This document shows positions 17,757 through 27,832 of a DNA stretch of 64,000 nt, one piece after another. Source of the DNA: Deltaproteobacteria bacterium (GTDB lineage Bacteria > Desulfobacterota > Binatia > HRBIN30 > JACQVA1). Both the position numbers and the translations under genes were made by a program. Position 1 is the first letter of the stretch. The number at the start of each line of letters is the position of its first letter. The notes under the pieces are model-generated. The model searched no databases, was not told where the DNA came from, and was given only the letters and a program-made list of their open reading frames with translations. The DNA is taken from NCBI GenBank assembly GCA_016178705.1, contig JACOST010000018.1:40724-104723 (forward strand). The letters are read 5' to 3'.

Positions 17757-18842
17757 CTAGATCATTACCAGACCCTCGAAGGTGGCGATGCCACGCCCGT
17801 TGCGCGCCCACAACTCGACCGGATGCTCGCGAATATAGCCGTGGCCGCCAAGCACCTGCACGGCGTTGTCGGTGACCTTCATCACCATGCTGGCGGCGTA
17901 GTGTTTGGCGAGTACCGCCTCGCGGGTGGCGTCTTCACCACGATCGATCTTCCACGCCGCTTCCCAGGCGAGTAACCGGGTGGCGTCGATCTCGATCGCC
18001 ATCTCGGCGAGCATGAACGCGATCGCTTGCTTCTGCGCGATGGCGACGCCGAAGGCTTTGCGGTCTTTGGCGTAGTCGCGCGCGTACTCGAAGGCGGCGC
18101 GCGCCACGCCGACCGCCAGCGCGGCCAAGCCCACGCGCGAGCGGTTCATCAACGCGGGGAAATCGCACGCCAGTTGGTTGGCCGCCGGCACCGTGCACTT
18201 GTCGAAATCCATCTCGGTGGTTTCGAGCGCCTTGATACCCATGTTCTGCTCACGCTCGATACGGACGATGCCCGCGGCGCCCTTGTCGACGAGAAATCCG
18301 CTGGCCACGCCGTCGCTGGTCCGTGCGTAGACCAACACCTGTTCAGCACTGCCACCAATGGGGACAAAGCACTTCGCACCGCTGAGGGTGAAGCTGCCGT
18401 CGCTGCGCTGCGCGGTCGTACTTAGCTGGGCGAGGTCGAAACCGAAGCGCGGCTCCATCACCGCGGCAGTCGCGGCCCGAAATTGATTCGCGCCGAATGC
18501 CGGCAGGATGCGCTGTTGCTGTTCGGGCGTGCCGGCGAGAATGATCGGATAGAGCAGCAGCCGCGGCGCCAGCAGATGAAGGGCAATCGCGAGATCGCCC
18601 CACGCGAGTTCCTCCGCCACCAGCGCGCCGCTGATCGCCGAAATGGGCTCGCCGGCCCCGCCGTGCGCTTCCGGGATCACGCTCTGCACCAGCCCCAATC
18701 CCCAGCCTTGCTGAATCAGCGCGCTCGGGATCGCACCGGTCTCGTCCGCCTCGTGGGCGGCCGGACGGATCTGTTCCTGGGCGAAGCTCGCGACCGTGTC
18801 GCGAATGAGCTGTTGGTCTTCGCTCGGTTGGAAACTCACCAT
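17757..18842 (-). CDS. Acyl-CoA dehydrogenase (divergent FAD-binding loop)
   Basis: 361 residues from ATG 18842 with the strong site GGGAGGAGGA upstream; the same frame runs further 5' through the tetR gene, but that part is a shadow. Features: FQPSEDQQLIRDTVASFAQE, AAVMEPRFGFDLAQLSTTA (the usual TEPxxGSD is MEPxxGFD here), GAKCFVPIGGSAEQVLVYA, the RKAFGVAIAQKQAIAFMLAEM helix and VQVLGGHGYIREHPVELWARN. It ends abruptly at ATFEGLVMI, so the last helix after the catalytic Glu region is very short. Two bases separate the tetR stop from this ATG, so it is co-transcribed with tetR and the second ACAD. The divergent FAD loop raises the possibility of a non-catalytic partner subunit. Confidence 0.88.
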   Translation of the reverse strand: MVSFQPSEDQQLIRDTVASFAQEQIRPAAHEADETGAIPSALIQQGWGLGLVQSVIPEAHGGAGEPISAISGALVAEELAWGDLAIALHLLAPRLLLYPIILAGTPEQQQRILPAFGANQFRAATAAVMEPRFGFDLAQLSTTAQRSDGSFTLSGAKCFVPIGGSAEQVLVYARTSDGVASGFLVDKGAAGIVRIEREQNMGIKALETTEMDFDKCTVPAANQLACDFPALMNRSRVGLAALAVGVARAAFEYARDYAKDRKAFGVAIAQKQAIAFMLAEMAIEIDATRLLAWEAAWKIDRGEDATREAVLAKHYAASMVMKVTDNAVQVLGGHGYIREHPVELWARNGRGIATFEGLVMI

Positions 18843-18844
18843 GG

Positions 18845-19519
18845 TTAGCTCCTCCTCCCGCGCGGCTTTGCGGGCGCCGCGGCACGTGTGCGGCGATGAT
18901 TGTGATTCGAGTGCGAGTCGGCGGCGAGCCAGCCGAGGTACTGCTCGATGAATGCGTCGAGTGTGGCCTGCAGCGAGATCGCCTTCGTATCCTGATAGTA
19001 CTGGATCTCCGCCCCCATGACGGCACCGGCGTACACTTCGGCGGCAACCGCGGCATCGACGTTGGGGCGGAATTCTCCGTGGCGTTGCCCACTCTGCACC
19101 AGGGTTCGCAAGAACGTCCTGAAGCGCTGCATCATGGCCCGGAACTCCGCCGACAACGGCGCGTTGGTGTCGAGCGCTTCGACCATCAGCGTGATGATCA
19201 TGCGCCGGTGATTGCTCTTGGTGGCGTGGTCGAGACACACCTGCGCAACCTGCCGCAAGCGCTCGGCTGCGGACGTCACCGCCCGCACCTCGCCGACCAC
19301 GCGGTTCTCCCACTGTCCGACCCGGCTTTTGACCGCCTCGAAGAGCAGCTCGCCTTTGTCTTTGAAGTGATAGTACAGCGCGCCCTTCGTCACCCCCGCC
19401 TCGCGCGCGATGCGGTCGATCGAGGTCGCCTGGTAACCGAAGCGTGCGAAGCAATCGATGGCGACATCGAGCAGCTCACGCCGCGATTCGCCGCCTCGGC
19501 TCTGCGCTGTCGCCTGCAT
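18845..19519 (-). CDS. TetR-family transcriptional regulator of the acyl-CoA dehydrogenase operon
   Basis: 224 residues. N-terminal HTH in residues 12-58 (LLDVAIDCFARFGYQATSID, then REAGVTKGALYYHFKDKGEL), followed by a helical ligand-binding domain ending in a His/Arg-rich tail. First gene of the operon, with its stop 2 bp before the first dehydrogenase ATG, so it probably represses its own operon and is released by an acyl-CoA or related ligand. Its start codon is inside a perfect 22-bp palindrome that is the obvious operator. Similar TetR-ACAD pairs include FadR/PsrA/AcdR-type systems; the exact ligand is not predictable. Confidence 0.9.
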   Translation of the reverse strand: MQATAQSRGGESRRELLDVAIDCFARFGYQATSIDRIAREAGVTKGALYYHFKDKGELLFEAVKSRVGQWENRVVGEVRAVTSAAERLRQVAQVCLDHATKSNHRRMIITLMVEALDTNAPLSAEFRAMMQRFRTFLRTLVQSGQRHGEFRPNVDAAVAAEVYAGAVMGAEIQYYQDTKAISLQATLDAFIEQYLGWLAADSHSNHNHRRTRAAAPAKPRGRRS

Positions 19520-19537
19520 ACTGAACGTTCAGTATGC
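19516..19537. promoter_or_regulatory. 22-bp perfect palindrome, probable TetR operator
   Basis: The core CATACTGAACGTTCAGTATG at 19517-19536 is a perfect 20-bp palindrome, extended to 22 bp by the flanking G/C pair. Its left end contains the complement of the tetR start codon (19517-19519). Size and style (ACTGAAC-GTTCAGT) match typical TetR-family operators. It lies 99 bp before bioF on the opposite strand, so binding could also influence the biotin genes. Confidence 0.85.
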
Positions 19538-19635
19538 TGATTTGACGCCCCGTGTCAATGGGATTGTTCGCCGCCGACACGGGTTGGCGCACCCCGAATT
19601 GACTCGCCGTCAGCCCGGACATAAGCGTGGCGGCG

Positions 19636-20817
19636 ATGACGATGAGGGCGGATGACTGGATCGCGGCCGAGTTGGCGCGCCGCGAGGCGGCCGGACTGCG
19701 GCGCGCGTTGCGCTGGATCGAGTCGGCGCAGGACGCCTGGGTTACGCTCGACGATCGGCGCGTGCTGATGCTGTGCTCGAACAATTACCTCGGTCTCGCC
19801 AATCATCCAGCGGTAGTCGAAGCCGCGTGCGCGGCTGCGCGCGATCAAGGATTCGGAGCGGGGGCGTCACGATTGGTTTCGGGCTCGATGCGTGCGCATC
19901 GTGAGCTTGAAGAGCGGCTCGCGGCCTTCAAAGGCACCGAAGCGGCGATCCTGTTCAACTCAGGGTACCACGCCAACGTCGGCGTGATCGCGGCGCTGGT
20001 TGGCGACGGCGATCTCGTGTGCAGCGACGCACTCAATCACGCCAGCCTGATCGACGGTTGCCGCCTCTCGCGAGCGCAGTTGCGAGTCTACGGACATTGC
20101 GACCTCAGCCAACTCGAGAGCGCGCTGCGCACGCCGGCGCGGCGCAAGTTGATCGTCACCGATTCGGTGTTCAGCATGGATGGTGACATCGCGCCGCTGC
20201 GCGAGATCGGCGCACTGGCCGAGCGTCACAGCGCCATGGTGATGGTCGACGAGGCACACGCCACCGGCGTGCTCGGCCCATCGGGTGCCGGCGCGGTCGA
20301 ATTGTTGGGCGTCAAGGATGCAATGACCGTCCAGATGGGGACGCTCGGCAAGGCGCTCGGCTCGTTTGGCGCCTTCGTTGCTGGCAGCCGCCAGCTCATC
20401 GACTTCCTCGTCAACACGGCGCGCAGCTTGATTTACACCACCGCGTTACCTCCACCGGTGGTCGCCGCGGCAGCAGCGGCGCTGATGGTGGTTGAGACCG
20501 AGCCGACCCGCCGCGCGCGTGCGCTGGCCAACGCAGCACACTTGGCCGCAGGTGTGCGCGCGCTCGGCTTCGCGGTGGCTGCCGAAGGTACGCCGATCGT
20601 TCCAGTGCTCATCGGCGATGCGAGCGAGACGATGCGCGATTGCGAACAGTTGCTGCTCGATGGCGTGTTCGTGCAAGGCATCCGGCCACCGACAGTGCCC
20701 GTCGGCACGTCGCGTCTGCGCGCGACAACCATGGCGACGCACCGGCCGGACGAGATTGAAGGGGCGCTTGCCGCCTTCGCGCGTGTCGCCGGCCAGCGCA
20801 GCGTCGCCCACGCATGA
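19636..20817 (+). CDS. bioF: 8-amino-7-oxononanoate synthase
   Basis: 393 residues from ATG 19636 (a GTG at 19627 is the alternative start). A PLP-dependent alpha-oxoamine synthase: LCSNNYLGLANHPAVVEAA, GFGAGASRLVSGSMRAHREL, HASLIDGCRLS, VMVDEAHATGVLGPSGAG, and the PLP-lysine segment TLGKALGSFGAFVAGS. It condenses pimeloyl-thioester with L-alanine to give KAPA in biotin synthesis. Its stop overlaps the bioA start in an ATGA junction, and bioD follows, so the identification as BioF rather than KBL or ALAS is secure. bioB and the pimelate genes are not in this window. Confidence 0.95.
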   Translation: MTMRADDWIAAELARREAAGLRRALRWIESAQDAWVTLDDRRVLMLCSNNYLGLANHPAVVEAACAAARDQGFGAGASRLVSGSMRAHRELEERLAAFKGTEAAILFNSGYHANVGVIAALVGDGDLVCSDALNHASLIDGCRLSRAQLRVYGHCDLSQLESALRTPARRKLIVTDSVFSMDGDIAPLREIGALAERHSAMVMVDEAHATGVLGPSGAGAVELLGVKDAMTVQMGTLGKALGSFGAFVAGSRQLIDFLVNTARSLIYTTALPPPVVAAAAAALMVVETEPTRRARALANAAHLAAGVRALGFAVAAEGTPIVPVLIGDASETMRDCEQLLLDGVFVQGIRPPTVPVGTSRLRATTMATHRPDEIEGALAAFARVAGQRSVAHA

Positions 20818-22184
20818 CGACCTTCCCCGAACCGACGGGGTTCTTCGAACTCGCCGAGTGGGATCACAAGTATCTCTGGCACCCGTTCACGCAGATGCGC
20901 GATTGGCTCGCGCAAGAACCGCTGATCATCGTGCGCGGCGAGGGCAACTATCTCATCGACGCGCAGGGTCGACGCTACATCGATGGCGTATCTTCGTTGT
21001 GGTGCAACGTTCACGGCCATCGCAAGGCGGAACTCGACACGGCATTGCACGCGCAGATCGATCGCATCGCCCACACCACGATGCTCGGCCTTTCCAACGT
21101 GCCGGCAATCGAACTGGCGCGGCGGCTGATCGCGATCGCGCCGGCCGGATTGACTCGCGTCTTCTACTCCGACGCCGGCGCGACTGCGGTCGAGATCGCA
21201 CTCAAACTCGCGTATCAATATTGGCAACTCAAGGGCCAGCCGCAGCGAGACACGTTCGTGTCGCTTACCGAGTCGTACCATGGTGATACGCTCGGCGCGG
21301 TCAGCGTCGGTTATTCGGAGGCCTTCCACCGCTACTTCAAGCCGCTGCTGTTCCCCTGCGAGCGGCTCAATCCACCTCACGTGTTCCGCTGGCAGCGTGG
21401 CGCGTCGGAGCCGCAGGCCCTGGCGATGGCCGTACAAGAAGCGGCGGAGCTGTTCACCGATCGTGGCGATCACATCGCGGCGTTGATCATTGAGCCAATG
21501 ATGCAGGGTGCCGCGGGCATGTGGAGCCAACCCCAAGGCTACCTGGCTGCGTTGCGCGAGCTGACTCACAAGGCCGGCACATTGTTGATCTGCGATGAGG
21601 TGGCCACCGGCTTCGGCCGCACCGGGAAGATGTTCGCGGTCGAACACGACCGTATCAGTCCCGATATCCTGTGCGTGGGTAAGGGCATCACTGGCGGCTA
21701 CCTGCCGCTGGCAGCGACGCTGACCTCGGAGGAAATATTCGCCGCGTTCCTCGCGCCGTACCAAGACTTCAAAACCTTCTTCCATGGGCACACGTACACC
21801 GGCAATCCGCTCGGCTGTGCCGTGGCGCTCGCCAACTTGGAGCTGTTCGACAACGAGCGGGTCATCGATCGGGTGGCCAGCCGCTCCGCGCAACTCGCCC
21901 AGATTTTGCGTTCGGATTTTGCTCGCCTCGCGCACGTCGGCGACATTCGCCAGTGGGGACTGATGGTCGGAATCGAATTGGTTCGAAACGTGGCCACGCG
22001 CGCACCCTACGACCCAGCGGATCGGGTCGGGGCGCGCGTGGTCGAACGAGCCCGCGCCCTCGGCGTGATCCTGCGCCCGCTCGGCAACGTGATCGTGCTC
22101 ATGCCGCCACTGAGCATCACCGCTCACGAGCTGGTGACCCTGTGTCACGTGACCCGCCAGGCGATAGACGAGGTGACGCGTTAG
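20814..22184 (+). CDS. bioA: Adenosylmethionine-8-amino-7-oxononanoate aminotransferase
   Basis: 456 residues. N-terminal [16 protein letters not shown] is the BioA signature; further [70 protein letters not shown], and the PLP lysine in [20 protein letters not shown]. It transfers the amino group from S-adenosylmethionine (possibly lysine in some lineages) to KAPA, forming DAPA. Translationally coupled to bioF by a 4-bp overlap. Confidence 0.95.
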   Translation: MTTFPEPTGFFELAEWDHKYLWHPFTQMRDWLAQEPLIIVRGEGNYLIDAQGRRYIDGVSSLWCNVHGHRKAELDTALHAQIDRIAHTTMLGLSNVPAIELARRLIAIAPAGLTRVFYSDAGATAVEIALKLAYQYWQLKGQPQRDTFVSLTESYHGDTLGAVSVGYSEAFHRYFKPLLFPCERLNPPHVFRWQRGASEPQALAMAVQEAAELFTDRGDHIAALIIEPMMQGAAGMWSQPQGYLAALRELTHKAGTLLICDEVATGFGRTGKMFAVEHDRISPDILCVGKGITGGYLPLAATLTSEEIFAAFLAPYQDFKTFFHGHTYTGNPLGCAVALANLELFDNERVIDRVASRSAQLAQILRSDFARLAHVGDIRQWGLMVGIELVRNVATRAPYDPADRVGARVVERARALGVILRPLGNVIVLMPPLSITAHELVTLCHVTRQAIDEVTR

Positions 22185-22347
22185 GTCGCATAGCGTCGCG
22201 TTCGTAACACCTGCAAAGTTTTAGTCACTTTTTGCGCACACAACCGTCCAGTTCACAGGACAGTTTGCTGGGTACGGCTCAGTGCGGCTCGCCGGTCGAG
22301 GTACGGCATGAGCATTGCTGCTTCGTCGAGTACGGCGGAGGATAAAG

Positions 22348-22509
22348 ATGCAGCCCCCATTTGCAGAAGTCATCGGGTTTGAAGGCGACGATCTCCTTGA
22401 GTTGGATCGGCTCCCCGGCGTTCCGCTCCTCGGGTTCCTGTCTGGAACCGTGATCAGCCTCGGATTGTGGGCGCTGATCAGTTGGGTGGCGCTCCATCTG
22501 GTCGCCTGA
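22348..22509 (+). CDS. Small predicted membrane protein between bioA and bioD
   Basis: 53 residues, MQPPFAEVIGFEGDDLLELD..., with one predicted transmembrane helix near the C-terminus (PLLGFLSGTVISLGLWALIS). The ATG at 22348 has a good Shine-Dalgarno (CGGAGGATAAAG) directly upstream, which supports translation. It lies 163 bp after bioA and 57 bp before bioD on the same strand. No family recognised. The hydrophilic acidic N-terminus would probably be cytoplasmic. A chance ORF is possible, but the SD and clean TM pattern favour a real gene. Confidence 0.5.
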   Translation: MQPPFAEVIGFEGDDLLELDRLPGVPLLGFLSGTVISLGLWALISWVALHLVA

Positions 22510-23280
<771 letters not shown>

Positions 23281-23282
23281 CT

Positions 23283-24461
23283 CTATCGTCGCAGCGCGGC
23301 GGCAATGACGGCTTGATAGACGACTTTCAGCGGTACCCGTTTCTCGTTCGCCAGCCGGCGGCAGTCTTCGTACTCGGGAGCAACATTCTCGCGGCCGTCG
23401 GGGCCGCGCGCGATCTTCACGCTGGCGGTTCCAAATTCCGTCGTGACCTGTATCGTTTCGCGCGGCAGGATCTGGCGTCGCACCGCGTGATAACGCACGC
23501 CAATCGCCGTGGTCTCAGCGAAAATGATCGCGGCCAATCGCTCGCGATCGATCTCGGTACACAACACGTTGAGCACGATGCCAGGGCGATTTTTCTTCAT
23601 GTGCACCGGCGTTAGGTACACGTCGCGCGCGCCGCCGGTGAGCAGGCGCTCGATGACATGGTCGAAGAGTTCGGGGTTCGCGTCGTCGATGTTGGTGGCG
23701 ATCAGCACGAGTTCGTCTTCACCGAGCGCAGCAATCGACTCACCCAGGACAAGGCGCAAGACGTTGGGCCGGTCGGCGAGACGGCGAGTACCGGCACCGT
23801 AGCCGACGGCCGTGATGCGCATCGGTGGCGCGCTCGATCGCGCAAGTGCGGCAACAATCGCGGCGCCGGTCGGCGTCACCAGCTCGCCTTCGCCATCTTC
23901 GGCGCGGACCGGCAGCCCACGCAGCAATTCGACCGTCGCCGGCGCTGGCACCGGCAGCGGCCCGTGTTGCGTGTGCACGATGCCCGAGCCGAGCGGTAAC
24001 GGCGACACGTATGCCGCTTCGATGCCGAGCGCCGCGAAGCCGATCGCCGTGCCGACCACATCGACGATCGCGTCGACCGCGCCGACTTCGTGGAACTCGA
24101 CATCATCCGACGCGATGCCATGGACGCGTCCCTCGGCCTCCGCCAGCCGCGTGAAGATCGCCAGCGCTGTGGTCTTCACCGCGGCACTGAGCCCGCTGTC
24201 GTGGATCAGCGCGCGAATGGTGCGAAATGGACGGTGATGATGCGCGTGCCCGTGATCATGATGATCATGCACATGGACCGAAAACTGAGTCGCCCCGATG
24301 CCGTTGACCTGCACCTGGGCGGCGTCCAACTCGTAGCCGGCGACGGGTAGTTGCTGCAATTCCGCTTTGAGTCGATCGAGGGACAAGCCGAGCGCGAGCA
24401 ACGCGCCAACGGTCATGTCGCCGCTGACGCCGGAGAACGCGTCGAAGTAGGCGATGCGCAT
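23283..24461 (-). CDS. larC: Nickel-pincer cofactor biosynthesis protein LarC
   Basis: 392 residues. MRIAYFDAFSGVSGDMTVGA is the LarC (formerly DUF111) start; then a His/Asp-rich stretch (HVHDHHDHGHAHHH, about 63-76) likely to bind nickel, EFHEVGAVDAIVDVVGTAIG, ATNIDDANPELFDHVIERL and the C-terminal ferredoxin-like part KIARGPDGRENVAPEYEDCR. LarC is a CTP-dependent enzyme that inserts Ni into the pyridinium-3,5-bisthiocarboxylate cofactor used by lactate racemase and relatives. It is read in one frame here (in some lactobacilli the two halves are separate frames). larB, larE and larA are not in the window. Convergent with bioD, 2 bp apart. Confidence 0.93.
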   Translation of the reverse strand: MRIAYFDAFSGVSGDMTVGALLALGLSLDRLKAELQQLPVAGYELDAAQVQVNGIGATQFSVHVHDHHDHGHAHHHRPFRTIRALIHDSGLSAAVKTTALAIFTRLAEAEGRVHGIASDDVEFHEVGAVDAIVDVVGTAIGFAALGIEAAYVSPLPLGSGIVHTQHGPLPVPAPATVELLRGLPVRAEDGEGELVTPTGAAIVAALARSSAPPMRITAVGYGAGTRRLADRPNVLRLVLGESIAALGEDELVLIATNIDDANPELFDHVIERLLTGGARDVYLTPVHMKKNRPGIVLNVLCTEIDRERLAAIIFAETTAIGVRYHAVRRQILPRETIQVTTEFGTASVKIARGPDGRENVAPEYEDCRRLANEKRVPLKVVYQAVIAAALRR

Positions 24462-24517
24462 GCGGTCATCGTAGCACGCGGGCAGCCGCGACCGGCAACC
24501 ACGCGCGCAGTACCGAA

Positions 24518-25096
24518 CTAGAACGGACGGGGGAACTCGCCGCTGTGCGACGTGTACTGCTTCATCTGGATGCGCATGGCCATCTCGCTCACGCGAAACA
24601 CGCGCGCCATCTCGCGCACCACGGTGTCCGGATAGTCATGACGCAAGCGATAGGGCAGATGTTGATCCAGCATCCACAGCGGTACGAGTAACGCGGCCGC
24701 ACCAAAATCCGCTTCGCGTTCGAGCAATGGACGCTGTCCTTCGACGTGCTCGGTGGTGCGACAGGCCGTCAGGTCTTGCAACTGCCCGCGCGCGAAGTGA
24801 AGTTCGGCGTGAATGATCTCATGCGCGAGGGTGAAGCGCAGGCGCGGGCGCGGATTATCTTTGCGCAGATGAATCGTCTTCTGCTCGCCGTCGGGGGTTA
24901 GGAACAACTGCCCATCGAGGCCGAGCGGCAACTCGACTTCAAACACCTTGTAGGAATCGTGCGCGCTCAGAAACGGCTCGAAATGAAACGGCGGGTGCCG
25001 AAAATCGACGCGACGGTGGATGTCATCAACGATAGCTTGCGCGGCATCGTAATGCGGCGTCGGACGAGCGGAGCGGGGACGCTTGGTGTTCGGCAC
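24518..25096 (-). CDS. ImmA/IrrE-family metallo-endopeptidase
   Basis: 192 residues from GTG 25096, preceded by an AGGAGG site. Zinc site HEIIH in RFTLAHEIIHAELHFARGQL, with the third ligand region EREADFGAAALLVPLWML. Such proteases cleave HTH repressors of mobile elements or stress regulators, or act as antitoxin/toxin-like partners. No HTH domain is fused here and no repressor gene is adjacent, so the target is unknown. The C-terminus MAMRIQMKQYTSHSGEFPRPF is typical of IrrE-like proteins. Confidence 0.85.
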   Translation of the reverse strand: MPNTKRPRSARPTPHYDAAQAIVDDIHRRVDFRHPPFHFEPFLSAHDSYKVFEVELPLGLDGQLFLTPDGEQKTIHLRKDNPRPRLRFTLAHEIIHAELHFARGQLQDLTACRTTEHVEGQRPLLEREADFGAAALLVPLWMLDQHLPYRLRHDYPDTVVREMARVFRVSEMAMRIQMKQYTSHSGEFPRPF

Positions 25097-25192
25097 GGGA
25101 GCCTCCTGAATTTTGGAAAGGGGCAGCTTGTACCATGCAGCAAACGTTGCCGCAACCGCTTTTGCGTCGAACCCTGCTGAACAGCCCCGGGG

Positions 25193-27832
25193 CTACACTT
25201 GCGGCGGCTGGGTCATGCGGCGGACGGCTACGTCGGCCAGAAAGAGCGCCATGGCCAGCGGGATGAGGAGATAGTCGAGCCCGTGGATCAGCTCGCGGGA
25301 GCCCGCTTTGCGGGCGACCAGTTCGCGCACCGTCGGATTCATAAGCCCGCCGGTGGCCTCAGTGATGCGAGTCAGCAACGCCGTGTCGGCGGTCGGCGCG
25401 TAGCGTTCCTCGTGCGCCGGCTCATCGGCACTCGGAATTGTCACCAGTGTCATGCGCTGATTCACATCGCGCTCGCCCCGGCGTTTCAGGATCGTGAGCG
25501 GATAGCGACCGCCCGGCACGTTCGGCACGCGCCCCGCAAACTGCCCGGGTGCCGCCGGCACCAGCGCGATGTCGAGTGTATTTTCGTCGCTCACATGCAA
25601 GCGCGCGAGCATCGTACTGTCGTCACTCCCGTCGAACGTGCGCACCGTCAGTTGCGTGATGCCCTCACGCCGAGTCACCGTGAGCGCGTAGTCCCACGGC
25701 GTTTGATCGCGCACGCTCCAATGCACCGCTTGCGACCAAAATTTTCCAAAGCCCGGCCAGCCGACCCAGGTTTCCGCGTCATCCATCAGGCCGGCGGTGA
25801 ACGCGGTGACACGGCCGAGCCCGTACTGCCAATCCGCCAACAGCGGGTCTTTGCGATCGCGCGTCAGCACCCAGAGCGGCGCTTCCGCGCCCGGCTTGAG
25901 CTTGGCGAACGCGTACCCGCTCAGCGCCGGTACGTCTTTCGCCTCGACCCCGCGCAGCAACTGACTCGGCGCGCCGAACTGCGCCAGGAAGTGACGATCC
26001 TGGTGCGGCGCTTGCGCGAGCTTCTCGGTGGTATCGCGCAGCATCAACTCGGGCAGCGTTTCGACGTTCTCGACGTGATAGAACTGGCCGCCAGTCTGCC
26101 CCGAAATATCTGTGAGGAGCTGCATGTTCACGGTATCGTCACCGATCCGAATCGTGGTGACGCTGATGCCGGCTGACGCCAGCGCGGCGATCAAGGGGTA
26201 GTGATCCGACGCGCCGCGATTGGTGTCACCATCGGTGAGCAAGATGATGTGGCGGGTGCCGACCCGCGACGCGACCAGTTGCGCCCGCGCCGATTCGAGC
26301 GCGTCGTAAAAGTCGGTGCCCCCGCCCTCGGAGAGGCGAGGGATGGTCTCTTCAAGCGATGCGCGGTTTTCGCGCAGCGAGCGCAACGGCGCCAGTTCGA
26401 ACGGTTGCGAGTCGAACGCCGCGACCCCGACCAGGTCGTGATCCTTGAGCTGATGAATGACCGCCAGCGCCGCTTCGCGCGCGTAGCGCAGCTTTTCGCC
26501 GTCGCGCAGCGTGCGGATGCGGCTGTTGTACCCCATGCTGTTGGAACGATCGATCAGGACGAACAACCCCATCGGCTCGCGCTCGGTGTGCTGCGGCCGT
26601 CGCGGTTCGAGGGTGATCGGTAACAGTTGCTCCAGCACCGTGTGTTTGAAACCGGCATCGCCGTAGGTGCGGTCGCCGCCAACGACAATCAGTCCGCCAC
26701 CGAAGTCGCGCACGTAGCGCTCAAGCAGTGCCAGCCGCTTGCTATCGAAGCCATTCGCCACGGCATCTTGAATGATCACGCAGTGGTAGCCGAGCAGCTC
26801 GTCGAGGCGATCGGGAAAACGTGCCGGTGGCCGCACCTCGGTTTCGATATCTTTGCGCGCCAGAACCGAGGCGAGCGGCGAATGCGGCTCGGCCGTGATC
26901 AGTAGCGCGCGCGTTTTCCCGAGCACCGTCACCGTGGCGTCGCGCTGATTGTTGCCGGGAATGTCGTCGTCGGGTGCGTGCAAATCGGCACGTAGGTGAT
27001 GGCTGCCGGCGCCCGTGAGACGATACGGAATCTCAATCGTGTTAAGTCCAGTTTGCAAGGTGACGGTCTCGCTGCCGAGCGCCTGATCGTCGGCGAACAG
27101 CGTGAGCAACGCCGGCCCAGGGCGTGCGTAGTTACGGGCAATCACGCGCAGCGGAAAGATCGCGCCTTCGCCGACGACCGACGCCATCGAGACCCGCTCG
27201 AGGGCGACATCGCGATGGGTTTGGTGCGCTGGCACCGCGACCGAGACATGCACGCCGCTGCGCCGCGCGCGGGCAATCGGTGCAGCAGTGTTGCCGCGAG
27301 TCTCGAGGCCGTCGCTGAGTAGGACAAGACGGCGTTCCGTGTCGGGCGCGAACAGGGCCAGACTCGCATCGAGCCCGCGGGCGATGTCGGTTGCGGCGGC
27401 TTCGCCGGCGAGCAGGCGTGGCAACCCTTCGACTGGACTCGGTGCGCTCGGGGGCCGTATCACGCTGGCTTCGCGCGCAAAGGCGACCACCGCCAGTTCG
27501 TCCTCGGGTCCGAGCGCGCGCGCCAGTTCACTCAGATATCGTTGCTCCCACTGGCGCCCGGTTTCATCGATGCTGGTCGACACGTCAACCGCCGCGACCA
27601 GCGAGAGCCGATCGCTCGGCAGGCGCGTCGTCAGTGCGAGCCCCGCCAAACTCAGCGTCACGAGCGAGAACGCCGCCGCCCGCAACCAACGCGCGACTCG
27701 CGCGCGCCGCCGTCCAAGGTAGATGAGCAGCGGAGCCGCGGCGAGCAACAGCAGCATCCACGGCTGCGCGACCGTCACGCTGACGGTTTCCGGATGCGCG
27801 AACAGATATGGCAGGCTGGGTTCCTGAATCAT
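25193..27832 (-). CDS. Membrane protein with two VWA domains and a glutamine-amidotransferase-like domain
   Basis: 879 residues from ATG 27832, overlapping the upstream stop by ATGA. Two N-terminal membrane helices (about 25-75) are followed by VWA1 with DVSTS in the MIDAS position, an Ig-like region (about 200-310), a GATase1-like fold (HCVIIQDAVANGFDS...IVVGGDRTYGDAGF) lacking an obvious catalytic Cys, VWA2 with a full MIDAS DRSNS (LFVLIDRSNSMGYN), and a long C-terminal beta domain, ending with a single TM helix near the terminus. Last gene of the MoxR operon. Probably a membrane-anchored metal-dependent scaffold in the periplasm; no enzymatic role should be assumed. Confidence 0.85.
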   Translation of the reverse strand: MIQEPSLPYLFAHPETVSVTVAQPWMLLLLAAAPLLIYLGRRRARVARWLRAAAFSLVTLSLAGLALTTRLPSDRLSLVAAVDVSTSIDETGRQWEQRYLSELARALGPEDELAVVAFAREASVIRPPSAPSPVEGLPRLLAGEAAATDIARGLDASLALFAPDTERRLVLLSDGLETRGNTAAPIARARRSGVHVSVAVPAHQTHRDVALERVSMASVVGEGAIFPLRVIARNYARPGPALLTLFADDQALGSETVTLQTGLNTIEIPYRLTGAGSHHLRADLHAPDDDIPGNNQRDATVTVLGKTRALLITAEPHSPLASVLARKDIETEVRPPARFPDRLDELLGYHCVIIQDAVANGFDSKRLALLERYVRDFGGGLIVVGGDRTYGDAGFKHTVLEQLLPITLEPRRPQHTEREPMGLFVLIDRSNSMGYNSRIRTLRDGEKLRYAREAALAVIHQLKDHDLVGVAAFDSQPFELAPLRSLRENRASLEETIPRLSEGGGTDFYDALESARAQLVASRVGTRHIILLTDGDTNRGASDHYPLIAALASAGISVTTIRIGDDTVNMQLLTDISGQTGGQFYHVENVETLPELMLRDTTEKLAQAPHQDRHFLAQFGAPSQLLRGVEAKDVPALSGYAFAKLKPGAEAPLWVLTRDRKDPLLADWQYGLGRVTAFTAGLMDDAETWVGWPGFGKFWSQAVHWSVRDQTPWDYALTVTRREGITQLTVRTFDGSDDSTMLARLHVSDENTLDIALVPAAPGQFAGRVPNVPGGRYPLTILKRRGERDVNQRMTLVTIPSADEPAHEERYAPTADTALLTRITEATGGLMNPTVRELVARKAGSRELIHGLDYLLIPLAMALFLADVAVRRMTQPPQV

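Noticed and set aside
18843..19454. N-terminal extension of the second acyl-CoA dehydrogenase
   Set aside because: It overlaps the whole tetR gene in another frame; the SD GGGAGGAGGA and family length fix the start at 18842.
20433..22148. 571-residue minus-strand ORF
   Set aside because: Antisense to bioF/bioA, which are clearly real; the ORF has the compositional bias of a shadow frame.
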